Shown: piece by piece, positions 52,154 through 60,783 of the stretch
Layout of the letters: every line of letters starts with the position of its first letter
How positions within the stretch are numbered: position 1 is the first letter of the stretch
Made by a program: the position numbers and the translations under genes
Notes under the pieces: model-generated
Told to the model about the DNA's origin: nothing
Databases searched by the model: none
The model's input: the letters and a program-made list of their open reading frames with translations, nothing else
DNA from: Pseudomonadales bacterium
GTDB lineage: Bacteria > Pseudomonadota > Gammaproteobacteria > Pseudomonadales > IMCC2047
Assembly (NCBI GenBank): GCA_024234615.1
Contig: JACKNY010000001.1
Span: 1,950,501 to 2,014,500, forward strand
Length of the DNA: 64,000 nucleotides
Reading direction: 5' to 3'

Positions 52154-52312
52154 ATGCAAATCGACCAAGAACTGTTATTAGACATCTACCGAGAAATATC
52201 CTCGATGCGTGAATTTGAAGAACAGTTACAGGAGGAAACCCGGGAAACCGACGCTGCAGTGCTGACGGAACTTGTGGATTTCCCGCAGCAAGATGTATCT
52301 TCAAAGCGTTAG
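52154..52312 (+). CDS. 52-residue protein resembling the N-terminus of dehydrogenase E1-alpha
   Basis: Starts after AGGAGG with nine-base spacing. The segment QELLLDIYREISSMREFEEQ matches the opening helix of pyruvate/branched-chain dehydrogenase E1-alpha subunits (LLxxYRxMxxIRxFEE), after which similarity stops and the protein ends within 30 residues. No thiamine-binding part is present. It stands upstream of an E2-like gene, so a truncated E1 is likely, but a genuine short protein is also possible because its ribosome-binding site is strong. Confidence 0.5.
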   Translation: MQIDQELLLDIYREISSMREFEEQLQEETRETDAAVLTELVDFPQQDVSSKR

Positions 52313-52395
52313 CGGCATCGACTAAGTAAAATAGGCTGACGTCGGAAACGGCGACGACCGCCATTATTAGTGGACAAAAAAGGAGAATAGAAGCC

Positions 52396-53196
52396 ATGAC
52401 TCACACACCCGCTGGTTCACCCATAATGATGAAATCTGGCGACAACCGAGACAATAAAACGGAAAACACCGCATCTAAAAGAGTTAGGAAGCTGACGTTG
52501 CGTAAGCTACGGCACTCGGGAGACTATGTACCACAGGTCAGTTATCATGACGAGGTGGATATCAGCATCATCCATAATCTGCTGGCCCAAAGTGAATCCC
52601 AGCCCAAAGGCAGGGTCGTGCAAAACTTCAGCAAACGGAATAACCCGTTACTGCCATTCATCATTCAGGTTGTTATCGATGCGCTACGCGCTTTCCCACA
52701 GTTTAATGCCGCGCTGAATGAAGCCACTCACGCACTGCTGATTAAACACTATTATCACATCGCCATCGCTTTCGATATGCCAAACGGCCTGATTGCGCCC
52801 GTGATCAAAAATGCTGACACTTTGACCCTAGATCAACTGAAACAAGCAACGGCGGAGCTACCTGCCCGCATCCAATCAGGAAACCTAAGGGTAATCGATA
52901 CGGCCGGCGCGTCATTCAGTTTAACCAACCTCACCGGAGCCGGCGGCACTGGCTTTTCCCCCACTATAAAAGCGCCGGAAGTGGCGGTGCTGGGTATCTC
53001 CCAGGATATCGATAAAGTCGTCGCACGTCATGGCGAGTTACTGGTGCGCCGCACCTTACCCCTATCGCTCTCATATGATTATCGCGCCATTAACGAAGCC
53101 ATGGCGGCGCACTTTATGGCGCACCTCCGACACAGGTTAGAATCACCGCTGGAGCTATTCAACCGGGAGTTTTCAGCACACCGTACGGCTTGCTGA
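52396..53196 (+). CDS. Stand-alone 2-oxoacid dehydrogenase E2 catalytic domain, active-site residues replaced
   Basis: A 266-residue protein equal to the acyltransferase domain of E2 without lipoyl or E1/E3-binding domains. It shows PQVSYHDEVDISIIHNLLAQ, HIAIAFDMPNGLIAPVIKNA, SFSLTNLTGAGGTGFSPTIK and APEVAVLGI, all core E2 features. The catalytic segment, normally DHRxxDG, reads YDYRAINEAMAAHF: the essential His is Tyr, the Asp is Asn and the Gly is Glu. Acyl transfer is therefore unlikely. AAAGGAG before the ATG supports expression. It may keep a structural or regulatory role (E2 domains form trimers and 24-mers). Confidence 0.85.
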   Translation: MTHTPAGSPIMMKSGDNRDNKTENTASKRVRKLTLRKLRHSGDYVPQVSYHDEVDISIIHNLLAQSESQPKGRVVQNFSKRNNPLLPFIIQVVIDALRAFPQFNAALNEATHALLIKHYYHIAIAFDMPNGLIAPVIKNADTLTLDQLKQATAELPARIQSGNLRVIDTAGASFSLTNLTGAGGTGFSPTIKAPEVAVLGISQDIDKVVARHGELLVRRTLPLSLSYDYRAINEAMAAHFMAHLRHRLESPLELFNREFSAHRTAC

Positions 53197-53268
53197 GAAT
53201 ACATGCGCGTTGCGAAGCGGCGTAAACTGTTTGAGGCGACAATTAGCCTTGAGTGGAGAGAAATTGGC

Positions 53269-53595
53269 ATGAGCACAGGACAAACAAACTGTCATCGCTT
53301 TGACGAACCGGCTACAACCGACAACACTGTCCAGCAGACGCGACAACCTTCAACTCAACACAGTTGCGGTCGCGCACTTGACTACAAAATTGAAGAAATT
53401 GTCGCGTTAACCATAGCAGTCATCGCCGGTTATGAGGGTGCGATTTCTTTCCACACGTATAACGCGATTCACGCCGGCGCTTGCGCGGAGGAAATTAGCG
53501 ACATCCTGAACATCATAACCCTGATGGGTGCCAGGGTTGACGGTCTCTGTCAGGCGCTCGTCAACAAAGCAATTCAAGAGGCGCAGATAAGCTAA
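53269..53595 (+). CDS. AhpD-like protein lacking both catalytic cysteines
   Basis: A 108-residue carboxymuconolactone-decarboxylase-fold protein starting MSTGQTNCHRFDEPATT (GGAGAG eight bases upstream; an earlier frame from 53203 is less likely). The core reads DYKIEEIVALTIAVIAGYEG then AISFHTYNAIHAGACAEEIS and DILNIITLMGA, where AhpD relatives have C-x-G-C-I-x-F-H. Here both cysteines are replaced (Y-E-G-A-I-S-F-H) while the His stays. Redox activity is unlikely. It follows the altered E2 domain; in Mycobacterium AhpD works with E2/E3 components, so the pairing is suggestive. Confidence 0.8.
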   Translation: MSTGQTNCHRFDEPATTDNTVQQTRQPSTQHSCGRALDYKIEEIVALTIAVIAGYEGAISFHTYNAIHAGACAEEISDILNIITLMGARVDGLCQALVNKAIQEAQIS

Positions 53596-53622
53596 TGCGG
53601 AAACGGCTAGAGATGCAACGCG

Positions 53623-54267
53623 CTATTTAGGCGAACCGCCGGATACGCTTTCGCGCAGCGGCATGGATGCGTCAATATTCAAGCGCACGAGTTGCGCCAA
53701 GGTGCGCACGCCCAGCTTCTTCATGACCTGCGAACGATGCACCTCCACCGTTCTTTCGCTAATGCCTAAATCAATGGCGATCACCTTATTCATCTCACCG
53801 TCCGCAACGCGCTCAAACACCTCGCGCTCACGGTCAGACAATGCCGCGATTTTATCCAACATTGCCTTTCTTTCGAATAACCGTTTATGCTTGCCCGCTT
53901 CAACCGTCAGCGCTTCGTTGATACTCTCCAAAAGCTCCTGTTCACGGAAAGGCTTGCGAATAAAATCCAGCGCTCCGCGCCGCATTGCTTCGACGGCCAT
54001 TTGGACATCGCCGTGCCCGGTAATAAAAATGATGGGGATGGCTGATTTGAGCTGATTAAGTTTTTCCTGCAGCTCAAGCCCGGTCATGCGCGGCATCCGA
54101 ATATCGAGCACCAAACAGCCTCTTCGCAGGGGGTCAAATTTATCCAAAAACCCCAGCGAAGACGCGTAGGTCTCACAGGCTAGACCCACCGACTCTAGCA
54201 ACATAGATAATCCCTCCCGGACTCCCTCGTCATCATCAACGACAAAAACCGTTTGCGTGTCATCCAT
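53623..54267 (-). CDS. FixJ-family response regulator
   Basis: A 214-residue regulator. The receiver domain (about 1-120) has VFVVDDDEGVREGLSMLLES, the phospho-acceptor Asp in CLVLDIRMPRMTGLELQ, and HGDVQMAVEAMRRGALDFIR with the conserved Lys in KPFREQELLESI. The LuxR-type DNA-binding domain runs from LSDREREVFERVADGEMNKV through IAIDLGISERTVEVHRSQVM to KKLGVRTLAQLVRL. It is intact and overlaps its sensor gene by eight bases. Probable targets are the island genes, but no target site is proven here. Confidence 0.94.
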   Translation of the reverse strand: MDDTQTVFVVDDDEGVREGLSMLLESVGLACETYASSLGFLDKFDPLRRGCLVLDIRMPRMTGLELQEKLNQLKSAIPIIFITGHGDVQMAVEAMRRGALDFIRKPFREQELLESINEALTVEAGKHKRLFERKAMLDKIAALSDREREVFERVADGEMNKVIAIDLGISERTVEVHRSQVMKKLGVRTLAQLVRLNIDASMPLRESVSGGSPK

Positions 54268-56656
54268 CCTGATCTCCGCTCCCTACGACAGGTAATGTAA
54301 AAAGAAATGTTGCACCGCCGAGTGGATTATTATGAAAGACCAATTGTCCTCCATGCGCCGCAATGATAGCACGACAGATAGATAATCCCAGGCCCAATCC
54401 AGATTTTTTAGTCGTCGCAAATGGTGTGAACATATTCTTAGCGGCCTCTTCTGAAACGCCGCAACCGCTGTCGATAACAACCACTTCGATATCGCCGCTA
54501 TCGACCAGCCGTGTTTGCAAACGAATCGTGTTGCCACCACGATAATTGATTTCTTGCATTGCCTCCATTCCATTGCGTAGCAAATTGAGCACGACCTGCT
54601 GTATCTGGACAACATCGACGGCAACCTTCGGTAACCCGCTAGCCGTTTCAACGCTAATACCGACGCCTCGAATATGCGCCTCCGCCTGTGCCAGCTTAAC
54701 GATTTCATCCACCAACAGATTGCAATCGACCATCTCTTTGGTGCTTTCCCGCTGTTGCGCCATTGTTTGCATGCGCTCAATCACTGCACCGGCACGCAGC
54801 GCGTGTTGACTCAGCTTATCGAAAATTTCTGGAATACGGTCATATTTCTTACTTTCGTATAGCCGCGCCCCGGTTTGCGCGAATAACGAAATCGTGGTCA
54901 ATGGCTGATTGATTTCATGGGCAATGCCCGCCGCCATTTCACCGAGCATATTCAGACGATCAACATGGGCTAAATGCTCCCGGTGCTGGCGGGCTTCAAT
55001 TTCAGCGGCACGTTGCTTTGAAATATCTCTGATCAGGACAACAAATTTTTGAACCGGGTTGAAACGCACATTACTGATGGATAGATGAATCGGAAAAATC
55101 AAACCGTTCTTTCGCCGCGCACTAACTTCAATGCCATTCCCTATCCTCTTCTCACTCGTTTCCTCCTGAGTGTGTGCTCGGATATATTGATCAAACTTTT
55201 CCCAGCACTCTGGCGTTATCAATAGGTGGAAAGTTTTCCCTTTAAGCTCCGCCAACGGATAGCCAAACATCTGCTGCGATGCTCGATTAATGGTCTCCAC
55301 CTCGCCTTCAACATCGGTCGTTATCACCGCTTCGGCAGCGGTTTCTATCACCGCTTCAGAGAATTTGCGAGCCTCGAGCAACGCAATTTCTGCGCGCTTT
55401 CGGTCGCTAATATCGATAATCAAACCCTCCAGGCAGACCCCATGATTGTGCTCCGAAGGGACAATTCGCCCCCGCTCCCATACCCAGCGCTCCTCTTTAT
55501 TTTTTGTGGTGATGCGATATTCGATATCGACTGTTTTGTTGGCCTCGACGGATTGCTGTACTGAACGCCAAACGCGGTCGCTGTCTTGAGGATGTATTAG
55601 TTCGCCCCATAACACGCGCTGCTCCTGGAAATCGCTGCGCGAATGCCCCGACAACCGCTCACACCCCTCACTAACAAACCCCATCGGCCAGTCCGGCTGA
55701 TTGACACAGCGATATGCCATACCCGGCAAGTTTTGAAGCAATGAGGCAAGTTGGCCGGCGGTGCTCTGAAGCTGTTGCCCGCGTAACCTGGACGTTATCG
55801 CCAAATAGACCACGGCAGCTATAAGCGCACTAATCAGCAAACCAACGATGAGATTCAATGTCGATGCATGCGCGTGAACGGCGGAGACAAACTCCTTGGT
55901 CGGCGTCACTACCGTGCTCCAGCTCATGCCGCGAACTCTGAAATCGTGACGCGACGTCCAATCACTATCAATTGAGCGCCGCGCAGGATCGTTGCGATAC
56001 ACCTCACGCCCCTCCACGAACACATACACATTGTGCTCCATGTGTTTCAGCCGTGCGAAGACATCACCCAGCCAAGCTTCTAAATGCAATACGCCAACGA
56101 TAACGCCATCAAATTTCTGGTCGCGCTCCACCGGCGTAAATGCCGCAATGGCAACGCCGCCCTCCGGAAGTTCAAAGGGTTTAGACAGGGTCATCTCGCG
56201 ACGCTCGCGCGCTACCTTCAACGCCAACCGCACTGATTCCGGTTGGCCTTTAAAAAGGCTCCGCTCTGCTGTTGACCCGGTGAAAGGGAGAACCCAACGT
56301 ATGCGCAAGTCGGCGTCCGCCCACTCAATCGCTTGAAACCCCGGCATGTCTTCCAGATAGCCTGCCGCATCCGCTTCCCAGACAGGACGCGGCGTGCCCC
56401 CGGCAGCGTTCCAACGCTGTGCGAGCCGATCCAGGCTTAAAATTCGATTATTAATATCTTCATTAATGAGCAGCTCAGCGACACGTCCGGAATAGTCTAT
56501 GACTGAATCAATCCGCTCACGAGCACGATCATTAAGTAGTTGCCACACCACCACAACGACAATCGCAGCAACAATACCGACCAGTGCCGCAATGAATATT
56601 GCTGCTTTATGGTCGAAATCATAACTAAATTTTGCCAACCTGGAATTCGCGCACAT
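54260..56656 (-). CDS. Membrane sensor histidine kinase, FixL-like with CHASE and PAS domains
   Basis: A 798-residue sensor. Two membrane helices (about 18-40 and 268-290) bound a periplasmic CHASE-like domain (WEADAAGYLEDMPGFQAIEW). Cytoplasmic PAS domains follow: one with GYPLAELKGKTFHLLITPEC and an earlier one around RCVNQPDWPMGFVSEGCERL. The kinase core has the phospho-acceptor in EMAAGIAHEINQPLTTISLF, the N-box VVLNLLRNGMEAMQ, and VVIDSGCGVSEEAAKNMF with GLGLGLSICRAIIAAHGGQL. I see no histidine clearly marking a FixL haem site, so oxygen sensing is not claimed. It pairs with the FixJ-like gene. Confidence 0.92.
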   Translation of the reverse strand: MCANSRLAKFSYDFDHKAAIFIAALVGIVAAIVVVVVWQLLNDRARERIDSVIDYSGRVAELLINEDINNRILSLDRLAQRWNAAGGTPRPVWEADAAGYLEDMPGFQAIEWADADLRIRWVLPFTGSTAERSLFKGQPESVRLALKVARERREMTLSKPFELPEGGVAIAAFTPVERDQKFDGVIVGVLHLEAWLGDVFARLKHMEHNVYVFVEGREVYRNDPARRSIDSDWTSRHDFRVRGMSWSTVVTPTKEFVSAVHAHASTLNLIVGLLISALIAAVVYLAITSRLRGQQLQSTAGQLASLLQNLPGMAYRCVNQPDWPMGFVSEGCERLSGHSRSDFQEQRVLWGELIHPQDSDRVWRSVQQSVEANKTVDIEYRITTKNKEERWVWERGRIVPSEHNHGVCLEGLIIDISDRKRAEIALLEARKFSEAVIETAAEAVITTDVEGEVETINRASQQMFGYPLAELKGKTFHLLITPECWEKFDQYIRAHTQEETSEKRIGNGIEVSARRKNGLIFPIHLSISNVRFNPVQKFVVLIRDISKQRAAEIEARQHREHLAHVDRLNMLGEMAAGIAHEINQPLTTISLFAQTGARLYESKKYDRIPEIFDKLSQHALRAGAVIERMQTMAQQRESTKEMVDCNLLVDEIVKLAQAEAHIRGVGISVETASGLPKVAVDVVQIQQVVLNLLRNGMEAMQEINYRGGNTIRLQTRLVDSGDIEVVVIDSGCGVSEEAAKNMFTPFATTKKSGLGLGLSICRAIIAAHGGQLVFHNNPLGGATFLFTLPVVGSGDQDG

Positions 56657-56911
56657 ATTTAAGTTTATTGCCGATTAAAGCGGCTCCGGATTTAATTAGA
56701 ATGCAGACCATCTATAATCCTGGAAAGAATAACTTTTCCCACATGCGCGCGAATTGATTCACAGCTATAACGGCATGATGGACAGTTGAGTGCAATTTGC
56801 ATAACTGACAAAAACCTTATAACGCATGAAAAGAGAGGCACATACTAGCCCACATACCCCTCGCGGTCGATAGGCACTTTAGCGTCTATTGGGTGCTGAG
56901 CCGCAAAAGGA

Positions 56912-58336
56912 TTAACCCAAAGCCCAATCGACGCGGTCATGACACAGTGGCAGATCAGGTTGTGTGCGCCGTTTCCCGAGCTCACGTCGCGCTGACTGCA
57001 GTGCGCTGCGCAAGCCTTCCTCCACCGTGGGGTGATAAAAGGGCATCTGCAATAACTGATCGAGAGTCAGCCTTTGTTGGATTGACCAGGCCAGCAGCTG
57101 TGTCATGTGTTCCGCGTCTGGCGCCACCATTTCAACCCCCAGTAGTCGTCCATCGTGCGCATCCGCATAAACCTTGAGCGTACCGTAATTACGCCCCGCC
57201 GTAAGCGCACGCCCCTGCTTGTTGAAACGCGTAGAGCCGGTGACAAAATCAACTCCTGCCTCGTCGAGCGCGCGGGAGGTCTGTCCGGCATGTCCTACGC
57301 CAGGTTCTGTGAATACAATGCCCAAAGGCGCACGTCGTGAGAGGCATTCGGCTTCGGGGTGAAGCGCGTGATAGGCGGCAATACGACCCTCGTCGGCGGC
57401 CTCATGCAACAGCGGCCGCTGGCCATTCACGTCACCAGCGATATAGATCGGTAAATCACCTACCCGCAGTGTCGCCGCATCAAAAACCGGCATCCCTCTG
57501 CTATCCAGCTCCACGCCCAAACACTCCAGCCCGAGCCCTTCAATATTGGGCCGCCGACCGAGCGAAGCGAGCACCCAATCGACTTCGGCGCGATGATTAC
57601 CGCCCTCAACGATGATGTGATCACCGCCCTCATGAAGAGATACATCAGCTTCAGTAATCACCGTCATCTGTTTCGTAAGCACCTCGACCAGACTGGCATT
57701 GACCTCTTCATCGCGCAGGCCGGCGACGTGTGGTCCGCGCGTAAAGGCATGCACCTCGCAGCCCAGCTGCGCAAACGCCTGACCGAGTTCAAGCCCGATC
57801 GGGCCAAGACCCACGACACCCACTCGCCGCTTCGGAGCCTTCAGTTCAAACACCTCGTCGGAGGTAACGACACGCGATCCAAAAGCTCGCCAGGAATCGG
57901 GCACGAAGGGACGGGTGCCCGTCGCAATAATGATCGTTTCAGCCTGAATACGCACGCCCTCAACGTCGACCGTGTGAGGATCGAGAAATGTTGCTTTGCC
58001 GTGAATGCTGCACTCACCCAGAGATTTGGCGAGTTCGATGGGGCCTGCTATGAAACGGTCGCGCAGCACCCGCACATGCGCCATCACCATCGGCAGATCG
58101 ACCGCGAGTGCGTCAGTACCGCCGACGCCGACCTGCGCAAGCCAGTCACGCCGGCCAACAGCATGCGCAACTTCGAGCAGCGCTTTCGAGGGCATGCAGC
58201 CAACCCGAGCGCAGGTGGTACCATAAGGCCCGGCATTCACAAGCATGATATCGTCGGTATAGCGTTGCGCTTCCTTGAGTGCGGTTAGACCCGCCGTTCC
58301 AGCGCCAAGAATAAGTACTTTTGTGCGTCGTGTCAT
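56912..58336 (-). CDS. Dihydrolipoamide-dehydrogenase-like flavoprotein disulfide reductase
   Basis: Class I pyridine nucleotide-disulfide oxidoreductase, 474 residues from the ATG at 58336 (a GTG precedes it by one codon; GGAGAA is upstream). FAD motif LILGAGTAGLTALKEA is at about 8-23. The redox disulfide is C-A-R-V-G-C in GTTCARVGCMPSKALLEVAH, NAD motif VGVVGLGPIGLELGQAFAQL, FAD motif IYIAGDVNGQRPLLHEAADE, and C-terminal PFYHPTVEEGLRSALQSA with the active-site His-Glu pair. The active site is complete. It could act as an E3 or as a mercuric- or glutathione-type reductase; with the E1/E2-like genes nearby E3 origin is attractive. A perfect FNR box lies 178 bases upstream. Confidence 0.88.
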   Translation of the reverse strand: MTRRTKVLILGAGTAGLTALKEAQRYTDDIMLVNAGPYGTTCARVGCMPSKALLEVAHAVGRRDWLAQVGVGGTDALAVDLPMVMAHVRVLRDRFIAGPIELAKSLGECSIHGKATFLDPHTVDVEGVRIQAETIIIATGTRPFVPDSWRAFGSRVVTSDEVFELKAPKRRVGVVGLGPIGLELGQAFAQLGCEVHAFTRGPHVAGLRDEEVNASLVEVLTKQMTVITEADVSLHEGGDHIIVEGGNHRAEVDWVLASLGRRPNIEGLGLECLGVELDSRGMPVFDAATLRVGDLPIYIAGDVNGQRPLLHEAADEGRIAAYHALHPEAECLSRRAPLGIVFTEPGVGHAGQTSRALDEAGVDFVTGSTRFNKQGRALTAGRNYGTLKVYADAHDGRLLGVEMVAPDAEHMTQLLAWSIQQRLTLDQLLQMPFYHPTVEEGLRSALQSARRELGKRRTQPDLPLCHDRVDWALG

Positions 58337-58513
58337 CACTTCTCCACAGGGCGCGAAGCGCCTTAAAATTTACCTTTACAGCCGGGTAGCCGATTACTAG
58401 GAGGACTGGCCTTTTTACAAAGCATCAACCCTCTCTTTACTCAAAACAGGCTTCTGCTCCGGCCTAAAACCTTTATCTTAGCGATAGAAATGGGCCGATT
58501 TCCGCTGCATAAA

Positions 58514-58527
58514 TTGATTCCAATCAA
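58514..58527 (-). promoter_or_regulatory. Perfect FNR/Anr binding site
   Basis: TTGATTCCAATCAA fits TTGAT-N4-ATCAA with no mismatch. It lies 178-191 bases upstream of the flavoprotein start on its coding strand and downstream of the ackA stop. A class II position would put the start site near 58479; a modest -10-like CTATCG/TAAGAT stretch is present there. This suggests induction under low oxygen. Confidence 0.7.
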
Positions 58528-58604
58528 CAAATTATCAGCCTATTTTTAATGAAGTATGAGGGAACACAATAGTTATGCTGATGTTTCTATGTGTCCTGAA
58601 ATGG

Positions 58605-59816
58605 TCATCTGGTTACTCCCAGCCTAATCTTCGAATTAGCAACCAGTGCGTGCGTGGCTTCAGCAATAACCCTCTCCTCGTTGGTTGGTATAACCAACAC
58701 GTCGACTTTGGAGTTCGGGCTGCTAATCCTGCTAGCGTTGGCGTCATTTGCAGCGTGATCAAGCTCAACGCCAAGCCAGGTCAAATGATCACAAATCAGT
58801 TGGCGCACCACGGCGGCGTTTTCTCCAATGCCGGCGGTAAACACAATGCTGTCGAGCCCCTGTAATGCGATGATCAGTGCGCCAAGTTCACAGGCAGCAC
58901 GATAACAGAACAGATCAATCGCTTCACGGGCACGGGGGTCTGAACTTTCCCGTAGTACCTGCATGTTATTGCTGATACCGGACACGCCGAGTAAACCGGA
59001 CTGGTGATAGAGCAGGTGCTGCACCTCGTCGACACTCATGCCTTGATTTTGCAGCAAGTACAATACAACTCCGGCATCGAGCGAACCACAGCGTTGCCCC
59101 ATCATCAGCCCATCTAGCGCAGTAAAGCCCATACTACTGGCAATACTGCGGCGTTGTTTCAGTGCGCACATGCTGGCGCCGTTACCCAGATGGGCCACCA
59201 CGACCCGGCCATCAGCCCGCGCACCAAGATAATCCGGTAACTGGCTGGCTATGTATTGATAGGAAATACCATGAAAGCCGTACCGGATCACACCCTCTTC
59301 GCTTAACGCCCGTGGCAGGGCAAACAGCTGTGCAAGGCGCGGCTGGCTGCGGTGAAAACTGGTATCAAAACAAGCGACCTGGGCGAGCCCGGGAGCCCAG
59401 TCGGAAATGGCCCTGATCGCCGCCAGATTGTGGGGTTGGTGCAGCGGAGCAAGTGATGCCAGCTGTTCCAGTTCCTCCACAACCTCTGTACTGATCACAA
59501 CCGGGCCAGTGAAGTTACGGCCACCATGAACCACTCGATGGCCGACGGCAACGAGCCGGGTTCCCTGATCATGACGCTTAAGCCAATCCAGAAATCGAAG
59601 CGTCAACTCGCCATGGGTGGCAGATTTTTCAATCGTCCCCAGACCGCTCTCTGCCAGAGCATTCCCCCTGGAATCACTAACAATAAATTCCGGGGCGCGT
59701 CCGATACTTGTAATCTTGCCACTAATCAGCGGTGGCTGACCAATCCCCATCGAAGCATAGAGCGCAAACTTGATGCTGGATGAACCGGCGTTAAGTACCA
59801 GGATAGTGTCAGTCAT
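58605..59816 (-). CDS. ackA: Acetate/propionate kinase
   Basis: Interconverts acetyl phosphate and ADP with acetate and ATP. The 403 residues have the N-terminal phosphate-binding motif ILVLNAGSSSIKFALYASMG, the PROSITE-like VGHRVVHGGRNFTGPVVIS, CFDTSFHRSQP, RYGFHGISYQYIASQLP, VVAHLGNGASMCAL and the C-terminal VFTAGIGENAAVVRQLICD. It is complete and of normal length. It overlaps the broken phosphotransacetylase by four bases (ATGA). Because the partner is damaged, it may now depend on another source of acetyl phosphate. Confidence 0.96.
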   Translation of the reverse strand: MTDTILVLNAGSSSIKFALYASMGIGQPPLISGKITSIGRAPEFIVSDSRGNALAESGLGTIEKSATHGELTLRFLDWLKRHDQGTRLVAVGHRVVHGGRNFTGPVVISTEVVEELEQLASLAPLHQPHNLAAIRAISDWAPGLAQVACFDTSFHRSQPRLAQLFALPRALSEEGVIRYGFHGISYQYIASQLPDYLGARADGRVVVAHLGNGASMCALKQRRSIASSMGFTALDGLMMGQRCGSLDAGVVLYLLQNQGMSVDEVQHLLYHQSGLLGVSGISNNMQVLRESSDPRAREAIDLFCYRAACELGALIIALQGLDSIVFTAGIGENAAVVRQLICDHLTWLGVELDHAANDANASRISSPNSKVDVLVIPTNEERVIAEATHALVANSKIRLGVTR

Positions 59817-60202
59817 GATCTCATTTTCATCGTATTATCAATGTAAAGCTGCGCCAGCGCACAGGAGGCCAACCGTGAAAGCGTACCGTCTGCCCGGCTG
59901 GTCAGGATAATCGGCACCCGGGCACCCAGCACGATACCGGCAGAATCCGCACCAGCCAGATAGACCAGCTGTTTTGCGATCATGTTGCCGGCTTCAAGAT
60001 CCGGTGCCACCAGAATATCGGCATCACCGGCAACAGCAGAGACAATGCCCTTGGTCTCAGCGGCTGTTTTTGAAATAGCATTGTCAAAGGCAAGCGGTCC
60101 GTCGAGCATACCACCAGTGATTTACCCGCGATCAGCCATTTTGCACAGTGCGGCGGCGTCCACAGTGGAAGCTATTTTAGGATGTACCGTCTCTGTCCCG
60201 TC
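59813..60202 (-). pseudogene. Phosphate acetyltransferase remnant with in-frame stop
   Basis: The C-terminal part of a phosphotransacetylase of the kind fused to MaoC or paired with acetate kinase. Reading the minus strand from 60202: DGTETVHPKIASTVDAAALC, then KMADRG, a TAA at 60122-60124, and ITGGMLDGPLAFDNAISKTA continuing intact to the end (LEAGNMIAKQLVYLAGADSA and GARVPIILTSRADGTLSRL). Family members have Gln at the TAA position (RGQITGG), so a single CAA-to-TAA change explains it. The N-terminal two-thirds are missing; a TAG and then the IS target site stand in front. A 98-residue piece from 60109 could still be made. Confidence 0.85.
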
Positions 60203-60225
60203 CTAAAATACGTTGACGGTTTTGA

Positions 60226-60783
60226 TTAAGCCGGTTGCCATTCGCAACCGGCTTTTTTATGCACTTCTTCTGGTGTTTTCATGCCAAGGCTCAAGTGCGG
60301 CCTCAATCGATTATAGGTGTCGATGGATTCTGCCACTAACACCCTTAGATCTTCAAACGTTTTACAGCGATAAAGTAAAAACTCCTGTTTTAAAATGCCG
60401 TTGACGCGTTCAGCCAATGCATTCTGATAACAATCATAACCATCCGTCATCGAAGGCTGAATATGATGCTTAATATCCACCATACCCTCAAGAACAAGGA
60501 TACGAAGGCGCTCATCTTCCAGTTCTTTTTCCAGGCGTTTGATTTGTTGTGCGGGAGTTTCTTTGGATTGGCTCATGGGTAACTCAGTGGGGATTGACCA
60601 ATCTAATTTACCATGTTTTCTAAGCCAAACCAGTACCGTGCTCCGCCCCTGGATACCGTAGGCCTTCTGAGCCTGTTTATAGGTCATTTCGCCTTTTTCT
60701 ATCTGCTCAACCACCGCCAATTTAAAGCCCAGATTATAATCACGCTGAGTGCGTTTTCGACCGGAAGGGGGAGTATTAGTCAT
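60226..60783 (-). pseudogene. IS3 OrfA-OrfB' fusion transposase remnant
   Basis: A 185-residue frame starting MTNTPPSGRKRTQRDYNLGF with GAGGA seven bases upstream. Residues 1-100 are OrfA-like (helix-turn-helix, KLAVVEQIEKGEMTYKQAQK; leucine-zipper region QQIKRLEKELEDERLRILVL). After about 105 it becomes the C-terminal OrfB end: MTDGYDCYQNALAERVNGIL and RPHLSLGMKTPEEVH. The two aspartates of the DDE site are deleted; only the final Glu (ALAERV) remains. The join keeps the frame open, so a DNA-binding but inactive protein could be made. Confidence 0.85.
60228..60258 (+). terminator. Hairpin with T-run at IS end
   Basis: AAGCCGGTTGC pairs with GCAACCGGCTT around a five-base loop, followed by TTTTTT on the plus strand. 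It overlaps the 3' end of the transposase frame and would stop plus-strand transcripts entering the element. Confidence 0.65.

Noticed and set aside
57593..58288. 231-codon plus-strand open frame opposite the flavoprotein
   Set aside because: Antisense of a strong disulfide-reductase gene in GC-rich DNA, where long shadow frames are expected.
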